Assembly (NCBI GenBank): GCA_019188255.1
Contig: JAETXT010000008.1
Location: 2,604,001-2,668,000, forward strand
Source of the DNA: Verticillium longisporum
Taxonomy: Eukaryota; Ascomycota; Sordariomycetes; Glomerellales; Plectosphaerellaceae
Length of the DNA: 64,000 nt
Direction of reading: 5' to 3'
Positions 32,623-43,989 of the stretch are shown in pieces. The translations under genes were made by a program, and so were the position numbers. The notes beneath the pieces were generated by a model, which was not told where the DNA came from, did no database searches, and saw only the letters and a list, made by a program, of their open reading frames with translations. Position 1 is the first letter of the stretch. Every line of letters begins with the position of its first letter.

Positions 32623-35347
32623 TTTTAATTATTATTAAATACTTCCTATATTAATTACGATATATATTAATAGGTTATAAGCTTAGATTTCCGATCTATT
32701 TTAAAATTAAATTATAAATAATCGAGATAATAATTCTTTAATTATTTAATAACTTTAACCTCTTCTTAATTACTATATATTAAGTTATTTTAATTCCTAT
32801 TAATTTATCCTTAATCCTTAGAAGATTCTCTATCTTTTAATAGATTTTTTATATCGATAGTACTTCTCTTTATCGAGTAATTATAATTATTAGTTTAACT
32901 TTTAATTATATTTATATCTATATTTTAATAGTTTTTTATATTATTATTTCTTTATTTATAAAGTTCCCCTTTAAATATAAGAATTATTAGAAGATCTTCT
33001 TTCTATTTATATATTTTTTATTTTAATATTTCTTCTTATTCTTAAGTAATTCTTATTAATATATTATACTTTATTATATTTACTATATTATAATACCTCT
33101 TTAATACTTTCTAATTATAAATAAAAGTACTTTTATACTATCCTTTGAAAAGATTAAAAGTAATAATAGATATAAGATTTAGATTATATAAATTAAGTCT
33201 TTTTTCCTATCTTAAGGAATTAAATTAAAAGAAATTATTAAAAATCTTCTTATTAATTTAATTAAAGAAAAATATATAGAGGTCCTTAAGGCTATAAGGA
33301 ATATATTAAATACCCTAGATATAGGCCTATTTATTTAAGTTAATAGTTTATTAAATCCCTTAGAAATCTAGAAAAGATTATAAGAGCTATACGAATTAAA
33401 AGGTTTTTAAGCTAATTTCGATATTTTAATATTACTTTTCGCTCTAAATCTTTCTAATTTTAATTCTATAGAAAACCTTTTTTATAAGGTTATAGAATTA
33501 TTAAAAGAATTAAAGAATAGAAAATTAGATTTTCTAGAATAAATAATAAAAGCTTAGGTCTTATATAAAATATAGGATAGAAATAAGAGTATTATAATCT
33601 ATATAATATAAGCTCTTTATTAAGATCTTTCTAATTATTTATTAGAAAAAATTATATCCTCTTTTCTAGATTTTAATAGGTCTTAGAAAAATAAAAGTAA
33701 AATTTTAACTCTTTAAGGAACTAAAAAGCCCTTAAGAATAATTAAAAAACTCTAGAAAAGGATTAAGGGTATATTTTATAAATATTATAAGATAAAAGAT
33801 TATATAGAAGAAGATTACTTTTTCCTATACCCTTAGAAATATCCCTTATCCTAGAAAAACCTAGAAAATCCCTTTAATTCTTCTAAGAATAATAATAAAG
33901 ATAATATAAATCTTAAGGATAAAAGGGAAAATAAATAAATAACTTTAATAGTCTTAAAGTATAAAGAAAACTATAAAAACCCTTCTATTAAAGAGGATAT
34001 AATTATAGAAGAAGAAGAAGATAATAAAGATTTAATAACCTACGAAGAAATTTAAATCGGAAACTAAACGGATAAAAATCCTAAGGTAGATATAGCCCTT
34101 AATATATTATATTATAATTATATTAATATATTATATATAGATAATCTAGCTAATAAAGTAGAAAATTCTTATATTAATCTTAGTTTTATTATAGATATTA
34201 TTATTATAATTTATATAATTTTAAATAAATTATTTTTTAATTATTTTTAAAAATATAATAATTTAAAGGCTTTTTAGAGAAAAGCTAATTCTATATCCCT
34301 AGAGGGCCTAAATAATATAATTATATATTTAAAAAATACCCTTAAAGATATAATATTAAAAGACTATTTCTATATACTTTAATTAAGTATTAATATAATT
34401 AATCTACTTATTTTAAATAAAATAAGTTATTTATATATTAAAGGAAATAATTAAATAAATCTATATTATGAAGATATATATATAATAATAATACTTTTTA
34501 AAAATAATCTATATTAGACTCCTATTTTAGTTCTTAAATATAATATAAAATCTATTAATAAGTCTAGATTTCGAGCTATATTTAATAATCTTTAAAAGAA
34601 TAAATATAATAGGTTTAAGAATAATTAAGAATTAAAGTAGAATATCCTCTATAATAATATATATAAAATAAGGATTAATAATAGATTTAAATCTAATACT
34701 ATAATATCTTTAGAAGAGGCTTATACCTTATATACCCGATTTATATATTATGATATAAAGGCCCTAAAATCTATATATTAGAGGCCTATAGATACTATAG
34801 CTATATATAGAATAGAAAATTATAAAGCTTATAAAAAGGGTAAATTTATTAATATAATAAATAAAATATCCTTTAATAAATATAAAGAATATATATATTT
34901 AGAGAATCTATATATAGACTTAGTAAATCCTATAACCCCTATAACTTATAATAATAAAAAATAGATTCTCTTTATAAAAGATAAATATATTAAATATATT
35001 TAGATATTCCTTTTATTTAATAAATTAAAAGAAATCGTTTCTAATAAGCTTAATAGGTTCCGCTAAGAAATAGGAAATAATAAGCTTAATTATAAAATAA
35101 AGGATTTTAATATTAATAATAATAAAGAATTTATAAATAAAAGTATTAAAAATACCCTTATAGGAGTAAAATATATAATAAAACTATTATATATTTATAA
35201 ATTATACGGGCTTATAGAATAAGCTATAAGGATTATAATAAATAAAATAAAGCCCTTAATTTTCTACTTAGAATTACCTTTATATTTATAAGGAGATATA
35301 ATATATATTACTATATATATATATAATAGAACTCCTAATAGCTCTAT
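32623..35347 (+). mobile_element. RIP-destroyed Ty1/Copia-type element, truncated in integrase
   Basis: On the + strand, decayed gag is seen from about 33.1 kb (KEKYIEVLKAIRNILNTLDI region), a zinc-knuckle ghost near 33.77 kb (YKYYKIKDYIEEDYFFLYP, from C-x2-C-x4-H-x4-C), and an integrase ghost at about 34.92-35.34 kb (ITPITYNNKK, LFIKDKYIKYI, IYNRTPNSSIT). Cysteines have become Tyr and Trp codons stops, as RIP predicts. The coding sequence stops at the pogo insertion and does not resume on its other side, where an inverted copy of the element's beginning follows. Confidence 0.75.
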
Positions 35348-35348
35348 A

Positions 35349-35396
35349 ACGTGCATGATAAGCAAGTGGGCCAAACAAGCAAGTGGGCCACCTGAC
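35349..35396 (+). repeat. Pogo left terminal inverted repeat
   Basis: 48 bp, identical to the reverse complement of 37161-37208, with a flanking TA target duplication. Confidence 0.95.
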
Positions 35397-35447
35397 GACG
35401 AAAACGCGACCTTCTTACGTTAACCATTAATTCCTCCACCAACAACG

Positions 35448-37101
35448 ATGTCTCCGCCCTCACAAGAACGTCAATTACAGCTTGCTCTTCAGGCTATTCA
35501 AAATGACCCAGATCTCAGTATACGCGCTGCGACAAATATCTTTGGTGTTCCCCGAATGACCTTGACTCGTCGACTACGCGGTATTACTTCGCAACGCGAC
35601 AGGATCCCCCTCAATCGAAATTTGACGGAGCTCGAGGAGTTAACGATTGTTCAATACATACTTGAGCTAAATTCCCGAGCATTTCCTCCCCGGCTTTGTG
35701 AGGTTGAAGATATGGCTAATCGACTGCTAGCCGACCGCGACGCGCCGAGTGTCGGGAAGCGCTGGGCCTCAAACTTCGTCAGGCGACAACCAGAGCTTAA
35801 GACGCGTTTCTTTCGCAGATATGACTATCAGAGAGCCCAATGCGAAGATCCCGAGGCAATTCGCGATTGGTTCGCGCTCGTAAAGAACACAATCGCCAAA
35901 TACGGTATCGCGGAGCCTGATATCTATAACTTCGATGAGACTGGGTTTATGATGGGCGTTATCGGGTCCGGAATGGTCGTTACGAACGCCGAAAGACGTT
36001 CTAATACGAAAATGGTCCAACCAGGAGGTCGGGAATGGGTGACAGTGATCCAAGGCGTTGGCGCAGACGGGTGGTGTGTCCCGCCGTTCATCATTATGGC
36101 GGGCAAAAATCACCTCTCAAGCTGGTACGAAGACAGCCCTCTACCTCACGACTGGGTAATCGCTACGACAGACAAAGGCTGGACAACAAATGAGAAAGGT
36201 CTAGAATGGATTCAGCATTTTGACAAGCATACCAAGCCCCGTCGGTCGGCCGGATATCGCCTCCTTATCCTAGATGGGCACCAAAGTCACCATTCCGTTG
36301 AGTTCGAGCTCTACTGCAAGGAAAACAACATCATTACGCTATGCATGCCTCCCCATTCATCTCACCTACTTCAACCTCTTGATGTTGGCTGTTTTGGCCC
36401 GCTAAAGCAGGCCTACGGTCGGCAAATTGAGAAGAAGATGAGGGCAGGTACAAGCCACATCACGAAGGAGGACTTCTTTCCCGCGTTTTTCGCAGCTTTC
36501 AAAGAAGCTATGACGGAAAGGAATATCAAGGGGGTTCAGAGGTGCTGGGCTTGTCCCAATGAGCCCCGAAATTGTGGTTTCAAAGCTGGATGTGAAGCTA
36601 CGGACACCGACGCCCGTCGAGGGGGTCCCCGATACATCAGAACCTTGGGTCTCCCAAACGCCTCACAACCCGATTGAAGCTAGCTGTCAGTCAGAGTTTA
36701 TTAAAGGTCGAATCGCCCGACACCAAGGAAGCTCTCCGACGTCGATTCTTAACGCTATAGACCACTTTACCAAGGGGACGCGTGGAATCATGCATCAACT
36801 CGCCCTATTGAAGTCGGAGAACCAGATCCTTCGAGACGAGAACGCGACACTCAGCAAGCGTCGGAGAGCTAAGAAAACACGTCTCAGGCAAGGAGGGAGT
36901 CTAACTCTAGGTGAGGGACAGGAGATACAAACCAATATCGAGGTTCAGGTCCAGATAAATGAGGAAACGCGTCAGAGAAGCAGTCGCCAACCAAGGGACG
37001 GGACGAAGAAACGGCGCTGCGGTGTCTGCGGCGAGCCTGGACATAATGCGCGAACTTGTCAGCTGGAGACGAGGGCTTCTGAAGAAGAGGATTTCAAGTA
37101 G
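35448..37101 (+). CDS. Pogo-class DDE transposase with C-terminal zinc knuckle, one frame break
   Basis: ATG 35448. The first frame gives 409 codons; family-like sequence continues in the next frame to 37101, and dropping one base makes 550 aa. The N-terminal psq/CENP-B helix-turn-helix part is ALQAIQNDPDLSIRAATNIF..GVPRMTLTRRL, then the CENPB-type WASNFVRRQPEL. The DDE superfamily endonuclease shows NFDETGFMMG (first Asp), LLILDGHQSHHS (second Asp) and PPHSSHLLQPLDVGCFGPLK (third Asp). After TERNIKG the frame changes at the G5 run 36531-36535; the other frame reads FRGAGLVPMSPEIVVSKLDV. The tail has a coiled coil (LLKSENQILRDENATLSKRR) and a CCHC knuckle CGVCGEPGHNARTC. If the break is real the element is non-autonomous; all three catalytic Asp are upstream of it. 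Confidence 0.88.
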
Positions 37102-37160
37102 TTTCAATTGATTTAAGGCGTTAGGGTTCACCGGGATGCTGCTGTCGTCGCATGGTCGTG

Positions 37161-37208
37161 GTCAGGTGGCCCACTTGCTTGTTTGGCCCACTTGCTTATC
37201 ATGCACGT
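37161..37208 (-). repeat. Pogo right terminal inverted repeat
   Basis: 48 bp, reverse complement of the left repeat with no mismatch. Confidence 0.95.
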
Positions 37209-37888
37209 TAACTTAATTATAGAATAAAGAGATAATAATAGATAAGAGGAAAAGAGAGATAAAAGTAGCTATATCTCTAGAAGGAGATATTAGGTCGAGA
37301 AATAGATTAAAGATTCTTATAGCCTTTAATAAGAGCTATAAAATAGTATATTTTTCGTTTAGATTGAAGATAAGAAAGTAGAGGGGTAATTAAGAAAAAG
37401 GTTATAATTAATTAAGAGAAGTACTTAAATTAATCTTAATAAGAGTAAAGCGTATCTTAGAAGATATCTATTCTTAATAATTAAGAATATATAAATTAGA
37501 TAGGAATTATTATATAAAGGGGATTTATAAATATAATTAGAATTAGATAATTATTAAGATCTAAAAACCTAGAAAATAGGTCTAAGGGGTGCCCTCTATA
37601 TATAATAGACTAACCCTTAGTAGCTACGTATAGATAAGGCGCTTAGACTACCTCTAGACTTACGGGGGAAGTAGAGTCGGATTTTAAGCTCTAGCTAATA
37701 GGGTATAAGAGAACTTAAACGCTTATTATTATAGAACGGCTCTATAGAATATTATAAAAATTATACTATTTTATAGCTATAATTCTTCTCTATTTTATAA
37801 TATATATATCATTATAGTTTAGCTTTTATTTAAGCTATTAGAGTAATTATAAGACTCTAACCCTTATAACTCCTATAAATACCTCTAA
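37209..37888 (-). repeat. Right arm of the ~675-bp inverted repeat (Copia-type end, reversed)
   Basis: Reverse complement of 31951-32622, with scattered changes. It starts exactly at the pogo target site, so the pogo insertion lies at the junction between a truncated Copia-type element and an inverted copy of its terminal segment. Confidence 0.85.
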
Positions 37889-37940
37889 GAAATAAACTCC
37901 CTTTATATTTCTATATATACTTATTACTTTAATAATCTAA

Positions 37941-38416
37941 TGTAACAACCAAGGAAGCAGGGCGGCCGCGAATCGACGACCCCGCGATCAGGGAACGCGA
38001 TAAGATAAGAATCGGGCCCACCTGGCAAATCACGTGATGGCTCACTCAGACATAAAGGGTGAGTCGTCGGGCTCACCAAGGACGCCGCAGTGAGCCAGGG
38101 AATGGCTCACGGGATAACACACCGTGATCCTAACATCATGGATCACCAACAACTAACCAGTGAGCCATCCAACATGAGCTCACCACCTAACACAACAAGG
38201 ACAGGATGGCAGGTATATAAGGACGGACATTCTGGACTTGTAGATACATTCTTTCTCACGACAGTGATCAATCTAAGTCTTACCTTGTATTCATTGTAAC
38301 GAGTGCGCAACGCCTTACGACACCACATCGTCTCAGAGTCACAACCTAAGCTTCTGCAAACAGCAACCCCAACCCTCTGACAGTGTTCCCCCTTCGGAAG
38401 CTGCCAGGTCGTAACA
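37941..38416 (+). mobile_element. Solo LTR, not RIP-mutated, with 5-bp target duplication
   Basis: 476 bp beginning TGTAACAACC and ending GTCGTAACA (TG..CA ends), flanked on both sides by TCTAA (37936-37940 and 38417-38421). Base composition is normal, in contrast to its surroundings. A TATA box (GGTATATAAGG, about 38213) and downstream sequence suggest the LTR promoter. No internal region remains: it arose by LTR-LTR recombination after RIP damage of the surrounding elements, or inserted and collapsed later. GGCTCACC/GGTGAGCC words recur inside (38052-38180). Confidence 0.9.
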
Positions 38417-38974
38417 TCTAAATACTCTTAAGATCTATAAATACTAAATCTAATAATCCTAGGAATTATAATTCTATATTATTTATCATAAAATCGATAT
38501 TAAGATCTTTCTTAACCTTCTAAATAAAGTATATAATATTAATATCCTTTAGAATAATATTAAACTCTTATTATAGCTTTTTAATATTCTTTAGCTCTAT
38601 TATAGAGCTATTATTATAATCTAAAGAGCTTATTATTACTAAGTTTATAAAGCTCTAATATAAATAATTAATTATTCTATATTACTTTATTTCTCGGGTT
38701 TTATAATTAGCGATATAGCTTAATAGTAATCTTAATTATAAAAGTCTTAAGATATTTAAAATAGATAATACTCTTATAGATTATATAATAAGGGAATTCC
38801 CTATTACTAAGCTTATATAAGAATCCTAAAGTATTTAAAAATAAAATAGTATTCTTATAATTACTTATAAAGTATAATCGATAAGCTTATATATAATAAA
38901 TATATTATTTATAAGATTAATCTTAATTTCTCTAGCTCTAGCTATTCTATATTATATTAAACGTAATATTAATT

Positions 38975-39253
38975 AATATTAAGACGGCTTTACTATTTAT
39001 ATAAACCCTAATCTAGTACTTCCGCTATATTTATAAGCTTTAAATAAATATAGTATCTAATATAAGTCTTATAATAGTTAATTCTTAATTAATTATATAC
39101 TTCTCTAAGTTATTATTATCTATATAAGTTAGATATACCTATCTACTCTTAGCGATTATATAAGCTATAGTTTATATACTCCTAAGAGTAGTGGATCCTA
39201 GATATCCTAGATATTACTATCCTAACTATAGAGTTCCCTAATATTAGTTTAAT
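38975..39253 (+). repeat. Direct repeat B, right copy (LTR candidate)
   Basis: Direct partner of 27441-27710; see that entry. It carries an extra ATCCTAGAT duplication near 39190-39208. Confidence 0.65.
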
Positions 39254-39575
39254 AGAATTAAAGATAGTATTCTCATTCTAGTAGATTAATAATATTAAAC
39301 TACTAAGAGTAGAGGTTCGATTCGCTAATTAAATAGTTAATTTAAGTATAGAGCTAAGGATGAGCTATTATAGTTTAATATTATTAAGTAATTAGGCCGT
39401 TTTAATAGGAATAACGTTTATCGTAAAAGAGTAGTTTAAAATAGAGTTTTCTATTAAACCTTATTTAAAATAAACGATAATAATATTATTAAATAGAGGA
39501 AATAAAGCTATTAATAATAATATAAAAATCGTATTATTAGCGATACTATATAGTGCATAAAAGGGCATATAACCT

Positions 39576-39730
39576 ATTAGAGGTTAAGGGTCTAAGAAGA
39601 AAGGTATATATTAGGAAGCTATTCTCTAGGGCAGAAGGGTGCCTAGAACTAAGCTATAGGAGGTGCCAGGGCACAGGCCACCTGGCAACAGGTGAATGCC
39701 ACTGGAAGCCCCAAGTGAATACCACCAACA
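39576..39730 (+). repeat. Direct repeat A, right copy
   Basis: Direct partner of 26284-26439. Here RIP-type changes are at the left end, facing the AT-rich block, while the right end keeps CACCTGGCAACAGG and ATACCACCAAC where the left copy has TAG and TACTACTAA. Confidence 0.85.
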
Positions 39731-39903
39731 TAACGAAGCGAATAGTAAATACTGAAATGGGTGGAAACTTTGGAACTGTGCTGATTCCTATGAACCTAAT
39801 TACATCCAACGTATATCATCTCCAATATCATCGCGGCAATATCGAACATGAATGAATGCGGTTTCCAAACAAGGTACACGAGGATTCATGTTTGAGGCCA
39901 AAG

Positions 39904-40794
39904 CTAGCAAGCTTGGCATGCCGGTGTCTGAAGAGCATTGGCAGCAGCATTGAGATATTGGGCCAGCTTGCTTGTACCACCACACTTGCACTTTACACTC
40001 CGCACAAATGTCTGCGTGTTCAGCTTTGCGCCGTCCCAGTTGGTGTGGGTGTTGTCGTTGGGGAAATACGTCTTGGCCTTTGTCGGGCCGAAGGACTGGA
40101 AGAGCGCGACGGAGTACTTTGTGTGATCGAGGTACTCGACACCCGCGGCCTTGGCCACCTGCTGAGCATACGTCGCAAACGGCCAGTCGGTGCGCAACGT
40201 GTTACCATTCCAGTAGTTCCTGTTGACCATGCCGGAGATGATGGGCGTGGCGCCCTTGGCCTTGACATCTGCAATCATCTCGCGCAGGTACCAGCCAAAC
40301 GTGTGGACAGTCTCTTTGGTGCCGGTGCTCGTGGTGACGACTTTGGTTTCTTCGCCTATGCCTGGCAGCGTGGCACGGTCCGCGGCCGTCGTTCCAACAG
40401 CCGTCGGGTCGCCGTCGTCATTGTGGCCCATTTCTATCAGCACATAGTCTCCTTGAGCTGTCGAGGCCAACAGAGACGACCACAAGCCTTCGTTGATGAA
40501 ACTCCGAGTGGAGCGCCCGTTTCTGGCCAAGTTACGGACGTCCAGTGTCGTGTAAGTGTTTAGATAATAGCCCCATCTGAAGAGAGGGTTAGCACTCAGT
40601 ATCGGTGAGAGGGATTGTTCCACTGGGCTGATCGGCATTCACCCTTGCAAAGCATTTCCAGTGGCATAGTTGGCGGTCGTGCTATCGGAAGATATCAATA
40701 TCTTCGTAGTCGCCCTTGGCTCCACAGAAAGCGGTGCAGCCAGAGCGAAGCTGGGTGCGAGAGCCGCTGTGGCAAAAAGTGCTGAGAAAAGCAT
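39904..40794 (-). CDS. Rhamnogalacturonan acetylesterase (SGNH/GDSL, CE12-like), secreted
   Basis: Exons are 40794..40643 and 40576..39904, 274 aa; the intron (66 nt, GTGAAT..CAG) rejoins ALQ-G-WGYYLNTYTTLD. The signal peptide is MLFSALFATAALAPSFALAA. SGNH blocks: nucleophile Ser in ISSDSTTANY (block I), NGRSTRSFINEG (block II Gly), IEMGHNDDGD (block III Asn), and FPNDNTHTNWDGA (Asp-x2-His pair). The order and sequences match fungal rhamnogalacturonan acetylesterases, which remove acetyl groups from pectin hairy regions outside the cell. It ends with Cys-rich KCKCGG .. TPACQAC. It shares a 1.5-kb intergenic promoter with the pectin methylesterase gene and lies 170 bp from the edge of the AT-rich block. 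Confidence 0.9.
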
Positions 40795-42285
40795 GACATG
40801 CGGCACGATATTTCGAGACTGGACGAGAGTAATGGCCTTCTAGCAATAACCAAGACTCATCCAGTCAGTATCACATTGAGTTTGTGAAGCCATCGTGGTG
40901 CATATAAATAGGGTTAACCGATCTGACATTGTCGATGGACGGTATCCATAAAGGGGCATGCGATGAACATGCGGGGTTGGCGAAATAGTTCACCATTGGT
41001 GGGCATAAATGTCCCGAAGACATCTGGCAAGTGAAGCAAAGCAATTTGGGATTCCCCGCAAAACGGCAACCGCGGCATGATCTCGTTGAGTTGAAGAGCT
41101 CCATGTTTAGGTGATGTACAACGAAATATACCTAAAGAAAAAGAAATCTGCTGCATTTCTGCCATCCGTACGTCCGGCCTCAAGGCGGTCGATCTCGTCA
41201 AGGAGCTCTTCGCATTGCCGCCACCGCTCAATCGCCTGCAGAACAGCTTACCGAGAAGATCGTCGACTGAACCCTGCAAGTGGTCCCCGAACGAGGCGTT
41301 TCCCGAAAGCAGACACGGAACCAGAGGTTGAATGAGTTGAGAACACATCGAGCACGGTGCATTTGGACTCTCGCATCCAACTCCGAAGCCGCGTTTCGGA
41401 CATTTCATGGGGGAACAATCCTGAGCCGATCCATTCGCCCGGAGATTGATTGCTTGACGTTTCTCGTTCAACTTGCAGTTTTTGCTCATATGCCTGATTC
41501 AGGGCCATAGTACTTTATCTCTCCCATGCCTACAAGACGGCTAGCGATGTCAAGAGTCAAGACCTCGTGGAGGTTCAAATCGGTCAACAAAAGCCAAGGG
41601 GATCTTAAGTGCATTGGAACCGTTTTCTGGCATCTCATTTGCTTCGTTCTAGAGACAATCACAGCCGTTTGCTATCTTCCGGGTGAGCGGATCTGTCTTG
41701 ACTCGTGAGCGGTGCCTCAGCAGATGCGTCCACCTGCGGACAATGGCCAGTTGGCCAAGGTATTGACAATAATCGACGCTGCTGAAAGGAAGAGACAGGC
41801 CGAAGAAAGTGTCATCCACACTCCAAGCAGGCGAATTGTATGCGGTAGGCCAATGTTGGCCAAAAGAGAGCGCGTTCACCACGGGCGTGTGCCCCGAATG
41901 CTGCACAGCATGCCGGGCTCCCCCATCATTTAGCGTCACCCTCAAACCACCCCGCGTTATTTCTCTGAAATTACCGGCATGGAATGAAGCATCTTCGCAG
42001 GGGTAGGGTAGCACTTCGGGAGGTGATCATGCCTTTAACCCCTCTGGGACTGGAGAGATGTCACTTGGTTCCTGGTTTTTGCACCAACGAAAGCTTGGTA
42101 AAGCCATGGATGGTCGCGAAAGACGTTGGTTAGCTGGGATGGCCTCAGAGGCATGGTCAATAGAGTAAGTCCATGAACTGAGATATAAGATGGGCAGATC
42201 TGATTCTCCTGGCTCCTGCTTCTGGGCCATCGGCTTGAGGACTTTTAACGCTGGCCTACCTTGTTTGATTGTCGATTCCAGCACG
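40795..42285. promoter_or_regulatory. Shared divergent promoter of RGAE and PME genes, with a possible decayed frame
   Basis: A 1.49-kb gap. No intact gene is supported. On the minus strand, 41508..41150 reads as one frame with coiled-coil character (AIERWRQCEELLDEIDRLEA) interrupted by a single TAA where CAA would fit, possibly an old gene. Two divergent pectinase genes sharing one intergenic region suggests common pectin-responsive control, which is inference. Confidence 0.45.
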
Positions 42286-43354
42286 ATGAAGACGTTTGCC
42301 GCACTCTGCACTCTGCTTGCTGCAGCACAAGCTGCCACGAGGACCTCGGCCCCATCGGGGTGCATCACCGTCAGCAAATCTCCGGCCAGTGGGCAGTTTG
42401 GCACGATCCAGGCTGCTGTGAACTCCCTGTCAACGTCGGCCTCGGGCACACAGTGCATCTTCATCAACCAGGGCTCATACGCCGAACAAGTCCTCGTCCC
42501 GAGCCGCATCGCTCAACTTACCATCTATGGCTACAGCACGGACACCAGTGGCTACGCCGGCAACAAAGTCACCATTACGGCGAACAAGAGCCAGAAGGAC
42601 GGGCTCAACAACGACGAGACTGGCACCCTGCGCGTGAAAGCCAACAACTTCAAGCTGTACAACGTCAACGTCGCCAACACGTACGGCAAGGGAAGCCAGG
42701 CCATCGCCCTGAGTGCCTACGCCAACAGCGGCTACTACGGGTGCGCCTTCACCGGCTTCCAGGACACGCTCCTCAGCAACACCGGGTACCAGCTGTACTC
42801 GCGCTCCCTGATCCAGGGCGCCACGGACTTTATCTTTGGCCGCCAGGCGTCTGCGTGGTTCGAAAAGTGCGACCTCCGCGTCCTCAGCGCCTCGAAGGGC
42901 TGGATCACAGGTAAGACCCACACCATCGGGATGATATGCCCCAGAAGAACTATCCACGCACACGAGGCTGATGAAGAGCTGGATAGCCAACGGACGCGAT
43001 TCTTCGTCCAACCCGTCCTACTACGTGTTCAACAACTGCAACATCGCCGCTGCCTCCGGCAACAGCGTGAGCGCTGGTGCCTACTATCTCGGCCGTCCGT
43101 GGGGCACCTACTCCCGTGTCGTGTTCCAAAAGACGACAATCTCGTCCGTCATCAACTCGGCGGGGTGGTCGGTCTGGAACACAGGCGATGAGAGGACCAG
43201 CAATGTCGCGTATGGCGAGTACCAGAACACGGGCGCCGGGGCCTCGGGCACCCGAGCGAGCTTTTCCAAGGCCCTTTCGTCGGCTGTCTCCATCTCGACC
43301 ATCTTGACGAGCAGCTATGCTAGCAAGGGCTACTATGACGCTTCGTACATGTGA
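42286..43354 (+). CDS. Pectin methylesterase (CE8), secreted
   Basis: Exons are 42286..42910 and 42987..43354, 330 aa; the intron is 76 nt (GTAAGA..TAG). The signal peptide is MKTFAALCTLLAAAQAA. All CE8 landmarks are present: INQGSYAEQVLV (motif GxYxE), SQAIALSAYANSGYYGCAFT (motif II), GFQDTLLS with the catalytic acid Asp, GATDFIFGRQASAWFEKC with the nucleophile Asp, and YYLGRPWGTYSRVVF with the catalytic Arg and Trp. The enzyme removes methyl esters from homogalacturonan, opening pectin to lyases. Length and right-handed beta-helix repeats are normal. The upstream in-frame region to 42190 is not needed because the signal peptide starts at 42286. Confidence 0.93.
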
Positions 43355-43989
43355 AACGCTGCGATGGAGGTTATTTTTGCCCAAATGCTTCTCACTAGGC
43401 CGCCTTGTACCCTGGCTTGGCCGCTTTAGGTTTCACGACTGTATATAGGAATCAATATCGACGATGAAGTGTTTAAGTTCATGAGGCTGAATCGGTGTGC
43501 TTGGCGAGTCATGATGGCATGCCACGCCGCGAGACCGAGACTGGCTTTCAATGACTGTCTCCTTTTGCGGCGTAGCGAATGTTATGCAGTTCTGTACTGT
43601 GGCCATGGGGAATGAACAGCCGACGATGGCGATATTCGAGGTGTCTATTGACAGTAAGAGCTGGACTGACTGTCTGTCCAAAAGCCGCACTGCAAGCTGT
43701 CAGCCATGTGGCATCGAAGCATTGACAACTCATTGTAGGTCATGCCACAGTGGAATTGGTTTCCTAGGCGAGTTGTGGTACTTTTCCCACCTTCTCCCCT
43801 GGCTACAGGGATTCCTGCCGTTGGTGCGGGGTGGTGTCGAGCAATGCCATTGAATTAGGCAGACGTGGACGAGCACAGCTTATAAGAGCCGCTTGACAAG
43901 CAGAGCTTCTTACTGCCAAGGCATCATCCTCAAAAACCGCGACTCAGAAAATCATCAAAGACTTACAGTGAAAGCTTCAACCCCTCACC
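43355..43989. other. Intergenic region, nothing recognised
   Basis: A 635-bp gap after the pectin methylesterase and before a small gene; no feature recognised. Confidence 0.45.

Larger units (their letters stand above)
35349..37208 (+). mobile_element. Pogo/Fot-class (Tc1/mariner superfamily) DNA transposon, complete
   Basis: 1860 bp bounded by TA duplications (35347-35348 and 37209-37210). The terminal inverted repeats are 48 bp and perfect (35349-35396 and 37161-37208), beginning ACGTGCATGATAAGCAAGTG; each contains two copies of AAGCAAGTGGGCCA, possible transposase binding sites. The base composition is normal and no RIP changes are seen, although it sits inside AT-rich wreckage, so it inserted after RIP had acted or escaped as a single copy. 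Confidence 0.95.
24080..39735. mobile_element. AT-rich, RIP-degraded nested retrotransposon block
   Basis: About 15.6 kb of sequence dominated by TpA-rich words; from 25.3 to 35.4 kb no frame of 60 or more codons with a start is present. Translating by eye shows ghosts of Gypsy and Copia proteins in which nearly every Gln/Trp/Arg codon became a stop or Ile/Leu/Tyr, as expected from C-to-T and G-to-A change at CpA/TpG (RIP). Edges are sharp: normal GC resumes near 24.1 and 39.73 kb. Exceptions inside are the pogo element, the solo LTR, and a GC-normal island at about 24.95-25.75 kb with a small gene. Confidence 0.9.

Noticed and set aside
36531..36535. Programmed frameshift in the transposase
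   Set aside because: No slippery heptamer with stable downstream structure was evident; a homopolymer indel is simpler.
39300..39340. GGTTCGATTCGC tRNA-like or primer-binding-site-like sequence
   Set aside because: No paired T stem and heavy RIP damage around it; cannot be supported.
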